Shown one piece after another: positions 27,675 to 36,198 of a stretch of DNA of 64,000 nucleotides; position 1 is the first letter of the stretch; the number at the start of each line of letters is the position of its first letter. The DNA is taken from the NCBI RefSeq assembly GCF_001695855.1, contig NZ_MBSS01000002.1, positions 111,327 to 175,326 on the forward strand. Reading direction: 5' to 3'. Below the pieces are notes generated by a model. That model was not told the origin of the DNA. It searched no databases and saw nothing but the letters and a program-made list of their open reading frames with translations. The position numbers and the translations under genes are program-made. Source of the stretch: Ensifer sp. LC163. GTDB lineage: Bacteria; Pseudomonadota; Alphaproteobacteria; Rhizobiales; Rhizobiaceae.

Positions 27675-28487
27675 TCAGGCTGCCTTGCTTTCCAGTCGCG
27701 CGACCTTGAGCAGGTCTTCGATCGCACCCGGTGCTGCGACCAGCACGGCGCTTCCCCGGGTCAGGGCTTCGCCCCGTGTCGGGAAGGGCAGCGACCAGCC
27801 GCCCGCCTCGTTGACCAGGCAATAGCCGGCCAGGCAATCCCAGGCATGCATGTAGGGCTCGTAGTAGCCGACGAGCCGGCCGGCGGCCACATAGGCAATC
27901 ATCAGCGCGCCAGAACCGTTGCGCATGAAATTGCCGCCGGCTGCAAGAAGCCGCTCGACGATCCCGGCCACTTCGGCCGGCGTCACGTGATTGTTGGCGC
28001 CAAGACCGGTCACGGCGTCGCGGATCGTCCGTGTCGCGTCGAGGCGCAGGGTCTTGCCGTTGAGCGTCGCACCGAGGCCGGTCGCGGCAGTGTAGAGTTC
28101 ATCGTGGCACGGCGACTGGATCACGCCGATCACGGGTTTGTCCGCATGCAGCACGGCGATCGAGATGCACCAGTTGGGCATGCCGTTGACAAAGGGCGTG
28201 GTTCCATCGATCGGATCGATTACCCAGGTAAAGCCCGAAGTGCCGCCGATGAGGCCGTGTTCTTCGCCGAGCGCGCCGTCGTCGGGGAAAGCGGCGCTGA
28301 TGCGGTCACGGATCAGCGTCTCGACGTTCCGGTCGGCGATCGAGACGACGTCATGGGCGTCAGCCTTGGTCTCGATCACCAGCGTTTCGCGCTTGAGGAA
28401 ATAGTCGTGGGCAAGCTGTCCGGCTTCTGCGGCAATGGTCTTGGCGAGCGCAAAGCGGGCTTCAAGGCCCGCGAGTGGCGATGTCAT
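27675..28487 (-). CDS. Inositol-monophosphatase-family phosphatase
   Basis: Mg-dependent phosphatase of 270 residues with GEEHG, WVIDPIDGTTPFVNGMPNW and the C-terminal HAWDCLAG, the three metal-binding motifs of the family. Members act on inositol-phosphate, histidinol-phosphate, PAPS or sugar phosphates. It lies on the same strand as, and about 135 bases after, the AfuC-like ATPase, with a mosaic element between them. In this context a role in dephosphorylating an imported sugar phosphate is possible; substrate is inference. Confidence 0.88.
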   Translation of the reverse strand: MTSPLAGLEARFALAKTIAAEAGQLAHDYFLKRETLVIETKADAHDVVSIADRNVETLIRDRISAAFPDDGALGEEHGLIGGTSGFTWVIDPIDGTTPFVNGMPNWCISIAVLHADKPVIGVIQSPCHDELYTAATGLGATLNGKTLRLDATRTIRDAVTGLGANNHVTPAEVAGIVERLLAAGGNFMRNGSGALMIAYVAAGRLVGYYEPYMHAWDCLAGYCLVNEAGGWSLPFPTRGEALTRGSAVLVAAPGAIEDLLKVARLESKAA

Positions 28488-28522
28488 GCAATGGTCCTTC
28501 CTGTATCGGTCTCGAAAATCAT

Positions 28523-28630
28523 ACGCTACAGCGCCGCGCGTCAGATATGACGCGCAAAAGACGCTGTAACGCTCTAAATTTGCTGCATAATTTCTCCCTA
28601 AAATCGATCCAGATTTGAGGAATTATGCAG
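28523..28630. repeat. RIME1-like intergenic mosaic element, copy A
   Basis: 108-base element with two palindromes. One is formed by CTGCATAATT (28582-28591) and AATTATGCAG (28621-28630). The other is nested: TACAGCG with CGCTGTA enclosing GCGCGTCA with TGACGCGC. The size and two-palindrome layout match rhizobial RIME1. A second, diverged copy is at 42641-42744. This copy overlaps the end of the ATPase gene and supplies its stop codon. Confidence 0.8.
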
Positions 28631-29696
28631 TAATCAAAGCAAGGCCGCGGTTGCGGAAGCCGATGGCGACTTCGGTGGAGGGAGATAACATCTCCTCGAT
28701 CGCCTCATGAACTACAAATAGCAGCCCTGTTGGCGTTTCAACCTCGTACTCGATGTGGCCGCCGAGATAGGCCGCAGTGCTGATAGTACCGGGCAGCGCA
28801 GCACCTGTCGCGGGCGTCAGCGTCACGGCATTGGGGCGCACGGCGAGCTTCGACGGGCCGGGCCGAGCATCGCGCGACGGCAACCGATGTTCGAGCCCGC
28901 CGATACGGATGGTGGCAAGGCCGGCATCGGACGCGGTGATTTCGCACGGCAGCACATTGGCCTCGCCCATGAAGTCGGCGATGAAGGCGGATGCCGGTGC
29001 CTCGTAGAGTTCGCGCGGCGCGCCTTCCTGGGCGATTTCGCCGTCCTTCATCACGATGATCCGGTCGGAGACGGCAAGCGCCTCGTCCTGGTCGTGGGTG
29101 ACGTAAACGGCAGTAAAACCGAGCCGCTGCTGCAACTCGCGGATTTCGGTGCGCACCCGACGGCGCAGCCGCGCATCGAGGTTGGAGAGCGGTTCGTCGA
29201 GGAGCAGCACCTGCGGCTCGAGCACCAGCGCGCGGGCGACGGCAACACGCTGCTGTTGCCCGCCTGACAGCTCGGCCGGCAGCCGCTGGCCGAGGCCGCC
29301 GAGGCCGACGAGCTTCAGGCCCTCTTCCGCCCGATCGCGTGCCTCCTTCTTCTTCATGCCGGAGGATTCCAGGCCGTAGGCGACGTTGTCGAGCGAGGTC
29401 ATGTGCGGGAACAGCGCGTAGGACTGAAACACCATCGACACGTCGCGCTCGTTGGCCGGCAGCATGGTCACGTCCTTGCCGCCGATCAGGATCTTGCCGG
29501 CGGTCGGATGCTCGAGGCCCGCAAGCATGCGCAGGGTTGTGGTCTTGCCGCAACCGGACGGGCCGAGCAGGGTGACGAGAGTGCCGGGTTCGATGGTCAG
29601 CGAAAGGTCGTGGATGGCGGTGAAGGCGCCGAACTGCTTGCGCACGTTCTGGAAGACGACCGAGCCGGTGCGCGGTGTAGTCATTTGAGTGCTCAT
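28623..29696 (-). CDS. AfuC/FbpC-like ABC transporter ATP-binding protein
   Basis: 357 residues from the ATG at 29696, which overlaps the permease stop as ATGA; a much longer frame continues upstream but is the permease gene read out of frame. Walker A GPSGCGKTT, signature LSGGQQQRVAVARA and Walker B LLLDEPLSNLDARL are present, with a C-terminal TOBE domain. The last codons and stop lie inside the mosaic element. Energises the fused permease at 29693-31933. Confidence 0.92.
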   Translation of the reverse strand: MSTQMTTPRTGSVVFQNVRKQFGAFTAIHDLSLTIEPGTLVTLLGPSGCGKTTTLRMLAGLEHPTAGKILIGGKDVTMLPANERDVSMVFQSYALFPHMTSLDNVAYGLESSGMKKKEARDRAEEGLKLVGLGGLGQRLPAELSGGQQQRVAVARALVLEPQVLLLDEPLSNLDARLRRRVRTEIRELQQRLGFTAVYVTHDQDEALAVSDRIIVMKDGEIAQEGAPRELYEAPASAFIADFMGEANVLPCEITASDAGLATIRIGGLEHRLPSRDARPGPSKLAVRPNAVTLTPATGAALPGTISTAAYLGGHIEYEVETPTGLLFVVHEAIEEMLSPSTEVAIGFRNRGLALITA

Positions 29697-31933
29697 GCGG
29701 GGTTCTCCTGGGAAAGGGTTTTGGCGGCGGCACGGGCCGGAGCCGCGGCGAAGACGCGGTTCTCCCGTCTCAGCTTGCGCTCGCCGACAAGTAGTTGCAG
29801 GCCGGTGATAACCGTGATCATCACCACGATAAGGGCCGAAGAATAGGCGATCGCCACGCCGAACTCGCCGTTCTCGACGAGGCCGACGATATAGGACGTC
29901 GCCATGTTGTATTCGGCGCTGACGAGGAAGACGACGGCGCTGATCGACGTGATTGCCCGCACGAAGGAATAGACGAGGGCGGCGACGATGGCCGGCCGCA
30001 GCAGCGGCAGGATCACCTTGCGCAGCGTGCGCAAGCTGGTTGCCCGCAGCGTCAGCGACGCCTCGTCCAGGCTCTTGTCGAGCTGGCTCATCGCCGCGAT
30101 GCCGCCGCGAACGCCGACGGGCATGTTGCGGAAGACGAAGCAGGCAACCAGGATCAGCGCCGTGCCGGTCATTTCGAGCGGCGGCAGGTTGAAGGCGATG
30201 ATGTAGCTGATGCCGATAACGGTGCCGGGAATGGCAAAACTCAACATCAGGGCGAACTCGAAGATGTCCCGTCCGGCAAAACGCTGCCGGACGATCAGGT
30301 AGGCGGTCAGAAGCCCGACCAGGGCCGTCAGCGGCGCGGAGATCAGCGAGATCTCCATCGTCGTCCAGAACGAATTCCAGGCGACACCGGTCCAGGCGAT
30401 GGCGCCATCGGCGATCGAGATCGAGAAGGCTTTGACGTAGTGCTCGAGCGTCAGCGAGTTGTCGAGACCCCAGGTCTTCACGAAGCCGCCGAACAGGATC
30501 ATGCCGTAGACGACGAGCGTGAAGATCATCCACGGAATGACGACGGCATGGACGGCGATCGAGAGCGGACGCGGCAGGGCGATATGGGATCCGGAATCGC
30601 CCTTGCCGGTGACGGTCGAGTAATTTTTGCCCGCGAGCCAATAGCGCTGAGCCAGGAACGCCGACAGGGTGAAGCACAACAGGATGATGGCGAGCACGGC
30701 GGCGCGTGATGGATCGTTCTGCGCTCCGACGACGGCGAAGAAAATTTCGGTCGAAAGCACCCCGTGGCTGCCGCCGAGCACCAACGGATTGCCGAAATCG
30801 GCCATGCTCTCGATGAAACCGATCAGGAAGGCGTTGGCGAGACCCGGCTTCATCAGCGGCAGCGACACGTTCCAGAATGTCCGCCAACGATCGGCCCGCA
30901 ACGTCTGCGATGCCTCTTCCATCGATGGGCTGACGCCCTCGACGACGCCAATCAGCACGAGGAAGGAAATCGGGGTGAAGGAAAGGACCTGCGCGATCCA
31001 GATGCCGGTCAGGCCGTAGAGCCAACGCCCCGGCTCGATGCCGAAGGCGTCCGACAGGAACTCCGTAATGACACCGGCGCGACCGAAGAGCAGGGTCAGC
31101 GCCAGGCCGATGACGAAGGGTGGCGTGATGATCGGCAGGATCGTCAACAGGCGCATGCCCTTCTTGAAGGGGAAGCGGGTGCGTGTCGCGACAAGCGCGA
31201 AGGCGAGGCCGAGCAATGTCGAGCCGGACGCAGTCAACAGCGCCAGCCACAGCGTGCGCCATGCAACGCCGCAGCGCTCGCCGCCGGTGACGCAGCCAAG
31301 GCTCCAGATCGAGCCGTCCTGGATGTTGCGCAGGAAGCCGTCCGGCTTGAACGAACCGTCAAAATCCTGGACGGAGGCTGCAAACATGGTGCCGACGGGA
31401 TAGAAGATGAAGACGACGACGAGGCAGACGAGCAGCGAGATGGCTGCCACGATGAAGGCGTCGCCCTTCATGACGCCGCGCTCGGCCAGGCCAAATGCGA
31501 AGAGCAGAATGAAGGCGAGGGAGGCCAGAACGGCGCCGGCGCCCATCGATGGCTGTCCGTCGTTGAGTGGTCCAAAAAGGCTTTCGCTGATGGTCCACGT
31601 CCAGCCAGTGAAGCCGATCGCCAGACCCTGGAACGCGATGAAGACAAGGCCGATTGCGCCGGCTGCCGCCAACACTAACCCGCGACGGGCCGGGTCGCGA
31701 ACGAACCGGGCGGCTGCACAGACGCCGAGCAGTACGAGCGCGACGACGAGCCATGGCCGTCCGTGGGCAAAGATTTGCGCGAGGCCGGGTGCCACGGCAG
31801 TATCGGAGGGAAAGCTGGAAAGCCAGCCGAGGCCGAAGAAGCCTCCCTCGATGCGGTACCAGGGCACAGCCATGAATGCGGCCAGCCCAAGCCCGAGTGT
31901 GAGGTCGAGCCTACGGTTGCGATGTTCCATCAC
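29693..31933 (-). CDS. Fused double-domain ABC permease (AfuB/FbpB type)
   Basis: 746 residues carrying two complete permease modules in one chain, as in ferric iron and AfuB-type importers. Loops with the EAA signature are MEEASQTLRADRWRTFWNVSLP (first half) and LDEASLTLRATSLRTLRKVILP (second half). Eleven or more hydrophobic segments are visible, including an N-terminal set before the first module. It partners the ATPase at 28623-29696 and the receptor at 32068-33096. Confidence 0.93.
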   Translation of the reverse strand: MMEHRNRRLDLTLGLGLAAFMAVPWYRIEGGFFGLGWLSSFPSDTAVAPGLAQIFAHGRPWLVVALVLLGVCAAARFVRDPARRGLVLAAAGAIGLVFIAFQGLAIGFTGWTWTISESLFGPLNDGQPSMGAGAVLASLAFILLFAFGLAERGVMKGDAFIVAAISLLVCLVVVFIFYPVGTMFAASVQDFDGSFKPDGFLRNIQDGSIWSLGCVTGGERCGVAWRTLWLALLTASGSTLLGLAFALVATRTRFPFKKGMRLLTILPIITPPFVIGLALTLLFGRAGVITEFLSDAFGIEPGRWLYGLTGIWIAQVLSFTPISFLVLIGVVEGVSPSMEEASQTLRADRWRTFWNVSLPLMKPGLANAFLIGFIESMADFGNPLVLGGSHGVLSTEIFFAVVGAQNDPSRAAVLAIILLCFTLSAFLAQRYWLAGKNYSTVTGKGDSGSHIALPRPLSIAVHAVVIPWMIFTLVVYGMILFGGFVKTWGLDNSLTLEHYVKAFSISIADGAIAWTGVAWNSFWTTMEISLISAPLTALVGLLTAYLIVRQRFAGRDIFEFALMLSFAIPGTVIGISYIIAFNLPPLEMTGTALILVACFVFRNMPVGVRGGIAAMSQLDKSLDEASLTLRATSLRTLRKVILPLLRPAIVAALVYSFVRAITSISAVVFLVSAEYNMATSYIVGLVENGEFGVAIAYSSALIVVMITVITGLQLLVGERKLRRENRVFAAAPARAAAKTLSQENPA

Positions 31934-32067
31934 GGTCCTCGCGTCTCTTCAATATTGGAATGTCGATCTGTTGCAGGGCCGGCTGGTGGGCAGCCGGAAG
32001 CGCCAGCGGTCTTTCGAAATGCAACCGACCGGATCGTTCGGCCCGGCCGGTCGCACGTCGAATGGCG

Positions 32068-33096
32068 TCAGTTGGCGCTGGCGCCGACTTCGCGGTCCCA
32101 ACGCTCAAGCAGAGCCTTGCGCTTTTCGGAATCGCCATAGGTGGCGAAGTCGTAGTCGATCAGCTTGATATCCTCGAACTTCGGTGCTTCCTTCGGCACT
32201 TCCGCGCTTTTGTTGGACGGCAGCTGGAAGGACTTGGCATCCTTCATGCGCGACTGAACCTCTGCCTTCAGCGCCCAGTCGTACCAGGCCTTGGCATTGT
32301 CCAGGTTCTTGGCGCCACGGATGATCGACATCGAGCCGATCTCGTAGCCGGTGCCCTCGCAAGGCGCGATCGCCTTGATCGGGAAGCCTTCGGCCGTCTG
32401 GGCGACGGCGTCATGCATGAAGACGATGCCGAGGCCGGCCTCGCCGCGTGCGGCCGACTTGACCGGCGCCGAGCCCGATTTGGTATATTGCGCAACGTTG
32501 GCGTTGAGCTTCTTCAGGTAGTCGAACGCCTGGTCTTCGCCCATGATCTGCACCAGCGATGCGAGTGCCGTATAGGCCGTTCCCGACGAGTTCGGGTTTG
32601 CCACCTGGATCTCGCCCTTCAGCGAAGCGTCCAGCAGATCGGCCCAGCATTTCGGCTCCTTGAAGCCTTTTTTCTGGAAGATTTCGGTGTTGTATCCCCA
32701 GCCGAGCGCGCCGGCATAGACGCCGACCGTGCGGTAGCCCGAGCCTTCGGCCTGCTTCTTGGCCCAATCCTGCAACTGGTCGAGCATCGGCGACTTGTAT
32801 TCAAGCGTCAGGCCGTCGGATGCCGCCTGCAGATGCGGGTCGCCGGTGCCTGCCCACCAGATATCGGTCTTGGGGTTGCGCGCCTCGGCGCGAACCTTGG
32901 CATAGGTTTCGCCGGAAGACAGGCGAACCATGTTGACCTTGATCCCGCTTTCCTTCTCGAAATCGGCGGTCATCTGCTCGCAAATGACGACGTCTGCCGA
33001 GCAAATAAGATTGAGACTGCCAGCTGCCTGCGCCTCAGACGCGGCGAATGCTAGGCCGGTTGCGGCGAACGCAACCGAAATGGATACAGCTTTCAT
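32068..33096 (-). CDS. AfuA-like periplasmic receptor, candidate sugar-phosphate-binding protein
   Basis: 342 residues with a signal peptide (cut near SEAQAAG, about residue 25). ATG at 33096 follows GGGAGGA. Family 6-type receptor (AfuA/FutA class), usually called iron-binding. However, it has the His-Asp pair His228-Asp229 (FMHDAV) and Glu252, spaced 24 residues apart; as I recall, this matches the hexose-phosphate ligands His205, Asp206 and Glu229 of Actinobacillus AfuA. No tyrosine pair typical of iron sites is evident. The neighbouring LacI regulator and phosphatase also point to a sugar phosphate rather than iron. Confidence 0.82.
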   Translation of the reverse strand: MKAVSISVAFAATGLAFAASEAQAAGSLNLICSADVVICEQMTADFEKESGIKVNMVRLSSGETYAKVRAEARNPKTDIWWAGTGDPHLQAASDGLTLEYKSPMLDQLQDWAKKQAEGSGYRTVGVYAGALGWGYNTEIFQKKGFKEPKCWADLLDASLKGEIQVANPNSSGTAYTALASLVQIMGEDQAFDYLKKLNANVAQYTKSGSAPVKSAARGEAGLGIVFMHDAVAQTAEGFPIKAIAPCEGTGYEIGSMSIIRGAKNLDNAKAWYDWALKAEVQSRMKDAKSFQLPSNKSAEVPKEAPKFEDIKLIDYDFATYGDSEKRKALLERWDREVGASAN

Positions 33097-33136
33097 AACT
33101 TCCTCCCAATGATGCGATGCCTCCACATCGCAGTAA

Positions 33137-33150
33137 TGCAAGCGCGTGCA
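33137..33150. promoter_or_regulatory. LacI-type operator upstream of the AfuA-like receptor gene
   Basis: TGCAAGCGCGTGCA is palindromic at 12 of 14 positions with a central CG pair, the usual form for LacI-family sites. It lies 41 bases upstream of the receptor start and about 140 upstream of the divergent LacI gene. A TTGACA -35-like hexamer for the receptor gene is at 33174-33179 on the minus strand. Confidence 0.6.
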
Positions 33151-33249
33151 AGGTGTCACATGGATCGGAATGTTGTCAATCCGGGTCAAATGAAAAGCAG
33201 AAAGTTTAACAACTTGGGTTTGATCAAGCTTGCACAGGCTTGGGATTTG

Positions 33250-33276
33250 TTGCAAGAAGTTTGCAAAGCCGTGCAA
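33250..33276. promoter_or_regulatory. Clustered TTGCA operators just before the LacI gene
   Basis: Two overlapping elements: a direct TTGCAA pair at 33250-33255 and 33261-33266, and the inverted pair TTGCA...TGCAA at 33261-33276 with a six-base spacer. They share the TGCA core with the site at 33137-33150 and lie 13 bases before the regulator start, which suggests autorepression. Confidence 0.5.
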
Positions 33277-33288
33277 GAGTGGTTCCCG

Positions 33289-34290
33289 ATGAGCGACAAG
33301 ATATTCGTCAGTGCGGAGGAAGTGGCAAGGAAGGCCGGCGTTTCCCGGTCAGCGGTTTCGCGCGCATTCACAGCGGGTGCGAGCATCGCGCCGGAGACGC
33401 GCCGAAAGGTCATGGAAGCGGCCGAAGCGCTCGGCTATCACGTCAATCATCTCGCTCGCGGGCTGATGCGCAACGAGAGCGGCATCGTCTGCCTCGTCGT
33501 TTCCGACCTGGGCACGCCTTACCGATCGGCGTTGATCAAGGCCCTGACCCAGCAACTGCAGAACGCCGGCAAGATCGCGATGATCGTCAACACGGATCGA
33601 TCCGACGAACGCGTCGACATGGCGTTGCGTCAGGCGATTCGCTATCGGGCCGATGCCTCGATCGTGCTGTCCGGCATGCCGGACAAATCGCTGGTCGATC
33701 TCTGCGTCAGGAACGGTCAACGCCTGGTTCTCATCAATCGCGACGACGAACATCAGGGACCGCTCAGGATCAACCTCGATGAGGAGGGCACGGCGCAGAG
33801 CGTCGTGACCGCATTCCTGCGGGCGGGCTGTCGCCGTCTCGCCTTTGCCAATTCGGAAGCGGGCACGCCAAGCCTGATGGCGCGCGAAGTGGGCTTCGTC
33901 GCCGCCGCGCGGGAGCAGGGGCTCGACGTGACCGTCGAGCGTTTCGGCCCGACGGGTTACGAAAGTGGCAAGGTCCTGGCGCAGCGGCTGATGACCCGTC
34001 GCGAGCGCCCGGATGCGGTCTTTTGTGTCACCGATCTCGTTGCGCTCGGCTTCATGGACGCAGCCCGGCACCAGTTTTCGCTGTCGATCCCGCAGGATCT
34101 CTGCGTCGTCGGCTTCGACGACATTCCGCAGGCTGCCTGGAATTCCTACGATCTGACGACATTCGCCCAGCCGATCGACGAGATCGCGACGGCGGCGGTG
34201 GCGTGGCTGATGAGCGACGACGTCGGGCAATCGCAATCGCTGCGCCTGAACGCCCCCTTCGTCTGGCGCCGGTCGGTGCGCAGCGCCTGA
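33289..34290 (+). CDS. LacI-family regulator of the AfuABC-like importer
   Basis: 333 residues: N-terminal helix-turn-helix (VSAEEVARKAGVSRSAVSRAFTAGASIAPETRRKV, about residues 6-42), hinge ALGYHVNHLARGL, and a periplasmic-binding-protein-like effector domain (CVVGFDDIPQAAWNSYDLTTF). ATG at 33289 fits the family; the open frame extends further upstream through the operator region and is not used. Divergent from the receptor gene. The likely ligand is the imported sugar or sugar phosphate. Confidence 0.92.
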   Translation: MSDKIFVSAEEVARKAGVSRSAVSRAFTAGASIAPETRRKVMEAAEALGYHVNHLARGLMRNESGIVCLVVSDLGTPYRSALIKALTQQLQNAGKIAMIVNTDRSDERVDMALRQAIRYRADASIVLSGMPDKSLVDLCVRNGQRLVLINRDDEHQGPLRINLDEEGTAQSVVTAFLRAGCRRLAFANSEAGTPSLMAREVGFVAAAREQGLDVTVERFGPTGYESGKVLAQRLMTRRERPDAVFCVTDLVALGFMDAARHQFSLSIPQDLCVVGFDDIPQAAWNSYDLTTFAQPIDEIATAAVAWLMSDDVGQSQSLRLNAPFVWRRSVRSA

Positions 34291-34328
34291 TCGAGCAGAG
34301 ACCGGCCAGCGGCAAGGCGCCGCCGAAA

Positions 34329-35126
34329 TCAGCTTTCGATAGGGCGTCGACCACGCGTCAGAGCGGCATCGATGCGTGCGCCGTGGGCTGCAAACACAGA
34401 CCATAGCCACAGCATGATCCAAAGCATCATGAGCCAGGCGAGCACGACGTCCGAGAGAAAATGGGCGCCGAAGGCGACGCGGTTGAGCGAGAAGGCGAGC
34501 ACGACAGGGATCAACGCGAGGATCGCCGTCCGACGCCATCGCACCGGTAGCAGCAGCGCCAATGCAATCAAGGCAATCGCTGTGGCCGACTCACCGGAGG
34601 CAAACGAACAGCTACGCGAGCAGACGCCAGAGACCTGCCAGGCCGGCGTAAACGGCAGGGTTCCGCCGAATTCGACGATCTCGGAGGGGCGGGCGCGACC
34701 AACCAACGTTTTCAGAAACTGGATGGCAAGGCCCGGGCCGAGCCCATAGAAGGTTAGGAAAAACAGCATCTTGTGCGGACGCGGCAACCAGGCGCGCGGC
34801 GCTGCAATTTGTGCAGCAAGCATGGTCGCCACAGCGGGCAGGATCAAAAGCGGGATCACGCGGTTGAAATCGCGCAGCAGACGCAGCGCGTGTTCCCGCG
34901 ACAGCGGAAAATCTGCGTCACCGGTCGCCGCCCAGCGAGACACAGCGAGATCGATACCGGGAAAGGCCATGAAGATGAAGCCGGCAAAGATCGTCGCGGA
35001 GGAGGCCGCCTGGATCGCGTGCTCCTGGATGTAAGCGCGCGCGTGGGCAAGCCATGTCCGGGGATTGGCAACCTGCCACAAGGTGCCGGCATTAGGTGTC
35101 GTGGTGGATTGCAGGATGCTGGACAT
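34329..35126 (-). CDS. PAP2-family membrane phosphatase with variant motif 2
   Basis: 265-residue membrane protein with about five helices. Motif 1 is KTLVGRARP (K-x6-RP), motif 3 is NRVAFGAHFLSDV (R-x5-H-x3-D). Motif 2, usually PSGH, reads FASGES, with Glu in place of the histidine. Substrates in the family are lipid phosphates such as phosphatidate, undecaprenyl pyrophosphate or lipid A. It converges on the LacI gene; the nearby two-component system and DUF535 protein also suggest envelope functions, which is inference. Confidence 0.85.
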   Translation of the reverse strand: MSSILQSTTTPNAGTLWQVANPRTWLAHARAYIQEHAIQAASSATIFAGFIFMAFPGIDLAVSRWAATGDADFPLSREHALRLLRDFNRVIPLLILPAVATMLAAQIAAPRAWLPRPHKMLFFLTFYGLGPGLAIQFLKTLVGRARPSEIVEFGGTLPFTPAWQVSGVCSRSCSFASGESATAIALIALALLLPVRWRRTAILALIPVVLAFSLNRVAFGAHFLSDVVLAWLMMLWIMLWLWSVFAAHGARIDAALTRGRRPIES

Positions 35127-35502
35127 TCCGAATGCTCGCTATGAAAAAATATGAGGAGGTGCGAGCGGAAGAGTTGCGGTTGACTGTCAAGGAAGGGCGG
35201 GGAACTGGAGAAGGCTGGGAGCGGAACGCAAATCAGCCTTTCGACGTGTTGCTTGAGCCGTTGGGCCAGGCATTTTTACCGCAAAATCAGGTTCAAAGGC
35301 ACAGGCATCGGGCGCCACAGCTATGGGGCCGAAGGCAATGGCGGCGACACTCGGTTCGCTTTGTCAAGAAATGGCGGAGAAACGAAGAACGCTTGATGCG
35401 GAACGCTCGGTGACGGCGCCGAGGGCTACCCGGATGAATTGCATGCCGGATTTTTTCGTCCCATAAGCTCGTTGCCACAACACATGCGCGAGGAGTTTGC
35501 AG
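35127..35502. other. Intergenic region without a supportable gene
   Basis: 376 bases between the PAP2 gene and the response regulator. A 105-codon open frame (35096-35413) starts inside the PAP2 gene and has an Arg-rich, low-information product, so I do not call it. The GAGGAG ribosome site of the regulator lies at about 35490-35495. No clear promoter or hairpin stands out. Confidence 0.5.
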
Positions 35503-36198
35503 ATGATCGACAAGGGTCTCATCCTTTTGGTCGAGGACGAGCCGGAGATCGCGCAGATCCTCGATGCCTATCTCGTGCGCGACGGCTTCCGGACGGTGCG
35601 GGCTGCCGACGGCGAAACCGCGCTTACCCATCACGCGGTGCTTTCGCCGGATCTGGTTCTTCTCGACGTGCGCATCCCGCGGCTCGATGGTTTTGAAGTG
35701 CTGGCGCGCATCCGTCGCGAGAGCAACACGCCGACGATCATGGTGACGGCCCTTGCCGAGGATCTCGATCGGCTGGCGGGCCTGCGGCTCGGCGCGGATG
35801 ACTATGTCGTCAAGCCGTTCAACCCGCAGGAAGTCGTGGCCCGCGTCAATGCCGTACTGCGGCGCACACGTAGCGGCGCCGGCGCGACGGTGCTGCGCTT
35901 CGAAAACGTCGAGGTCGACCTCGACGCTCATGCCGCCTTCGTCGACAACAGCGGCAAGCGCCAGTCCTTGCCGCTGACGCTCAGCGAATTCCGCATCCTC
36001 GCCCACATGATCCGCCGCCCGACGCATGCCTTCGAACGCGCCGACATACTCGACGCTTGCCTTCCGGACAGCGATGCGCTGGCACGCACGGTCGATACCC
36101 ACGTCGCCAATCTCCGCCGCAAGCTCGAGGATCTTGGTGCCTGCGGCTTCTTCACCGCGGTTCGCGGCGTCGGCTACCGTTTCGTGGAGCCGAGATGA
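35503..36198 (+). CDS. OmpR-family response regulator (BaeR-like)
   Basis: 231 residues: receiver domain with acidic pocket Glu11-Asp12, phosphorylation site Asp55 (LVLLDVRIPRLDG) and Lys104 (DDYVVKPF), then a C-terminal winged helix (LPLTLSEFRILAHMIRRPTHAFERADIL ... VDTHVANLRRKLED). ATG at 35503 is used because GAGGAG lies upstream. It overlaps the histidine kinase start as ATGA. The domain style recalls BaeR envelope-stress regulators, but the target genes are unknown. Confidence 0.92.
   Translation: MIDKGLILLVEDEPEIAQILDAYLVRDGFRTVRAADGETALTHHAVLSPDLVLLDVRIPRLDGFEVLARIRRESNTPTIMVTALAEDLDRLAGLRLGADDYVVKPFNPQEVVARVNAVLRRTRSGAGATVLRFENVEVDLDAHAAFVDNSGKRQSLPLTLSEFRILAHMIRRPTHAFERADILDACLPDSDALARTVDTHVANLRRKLEDLGACGFFTAVRGVGYRFVEPR

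Noticed and set aside
28623..31262. A single 879-codon open frame covering the ATPase and beyond
   Set aside because: The part upstream of 29696 is Arg-rich antisense-like sequence that overlaps the true permease gene in another frame; the ATPase begins at 29696 with an ATGA overlap.
32068..33096. Ferric-iron-binding protein call for the AfuA-like receptor
   Set aside because: The tyrosine-rich iron site is not evident, while a His-Asp...Glu arrangement and sugar-type neighbours are; kept only as an alternative.
35096..35413. Possible small gene before the response regulator
   Set aside because: It begins inside the PAP2 gene, has a low-complexity Arg-rich product and no ribosome site.
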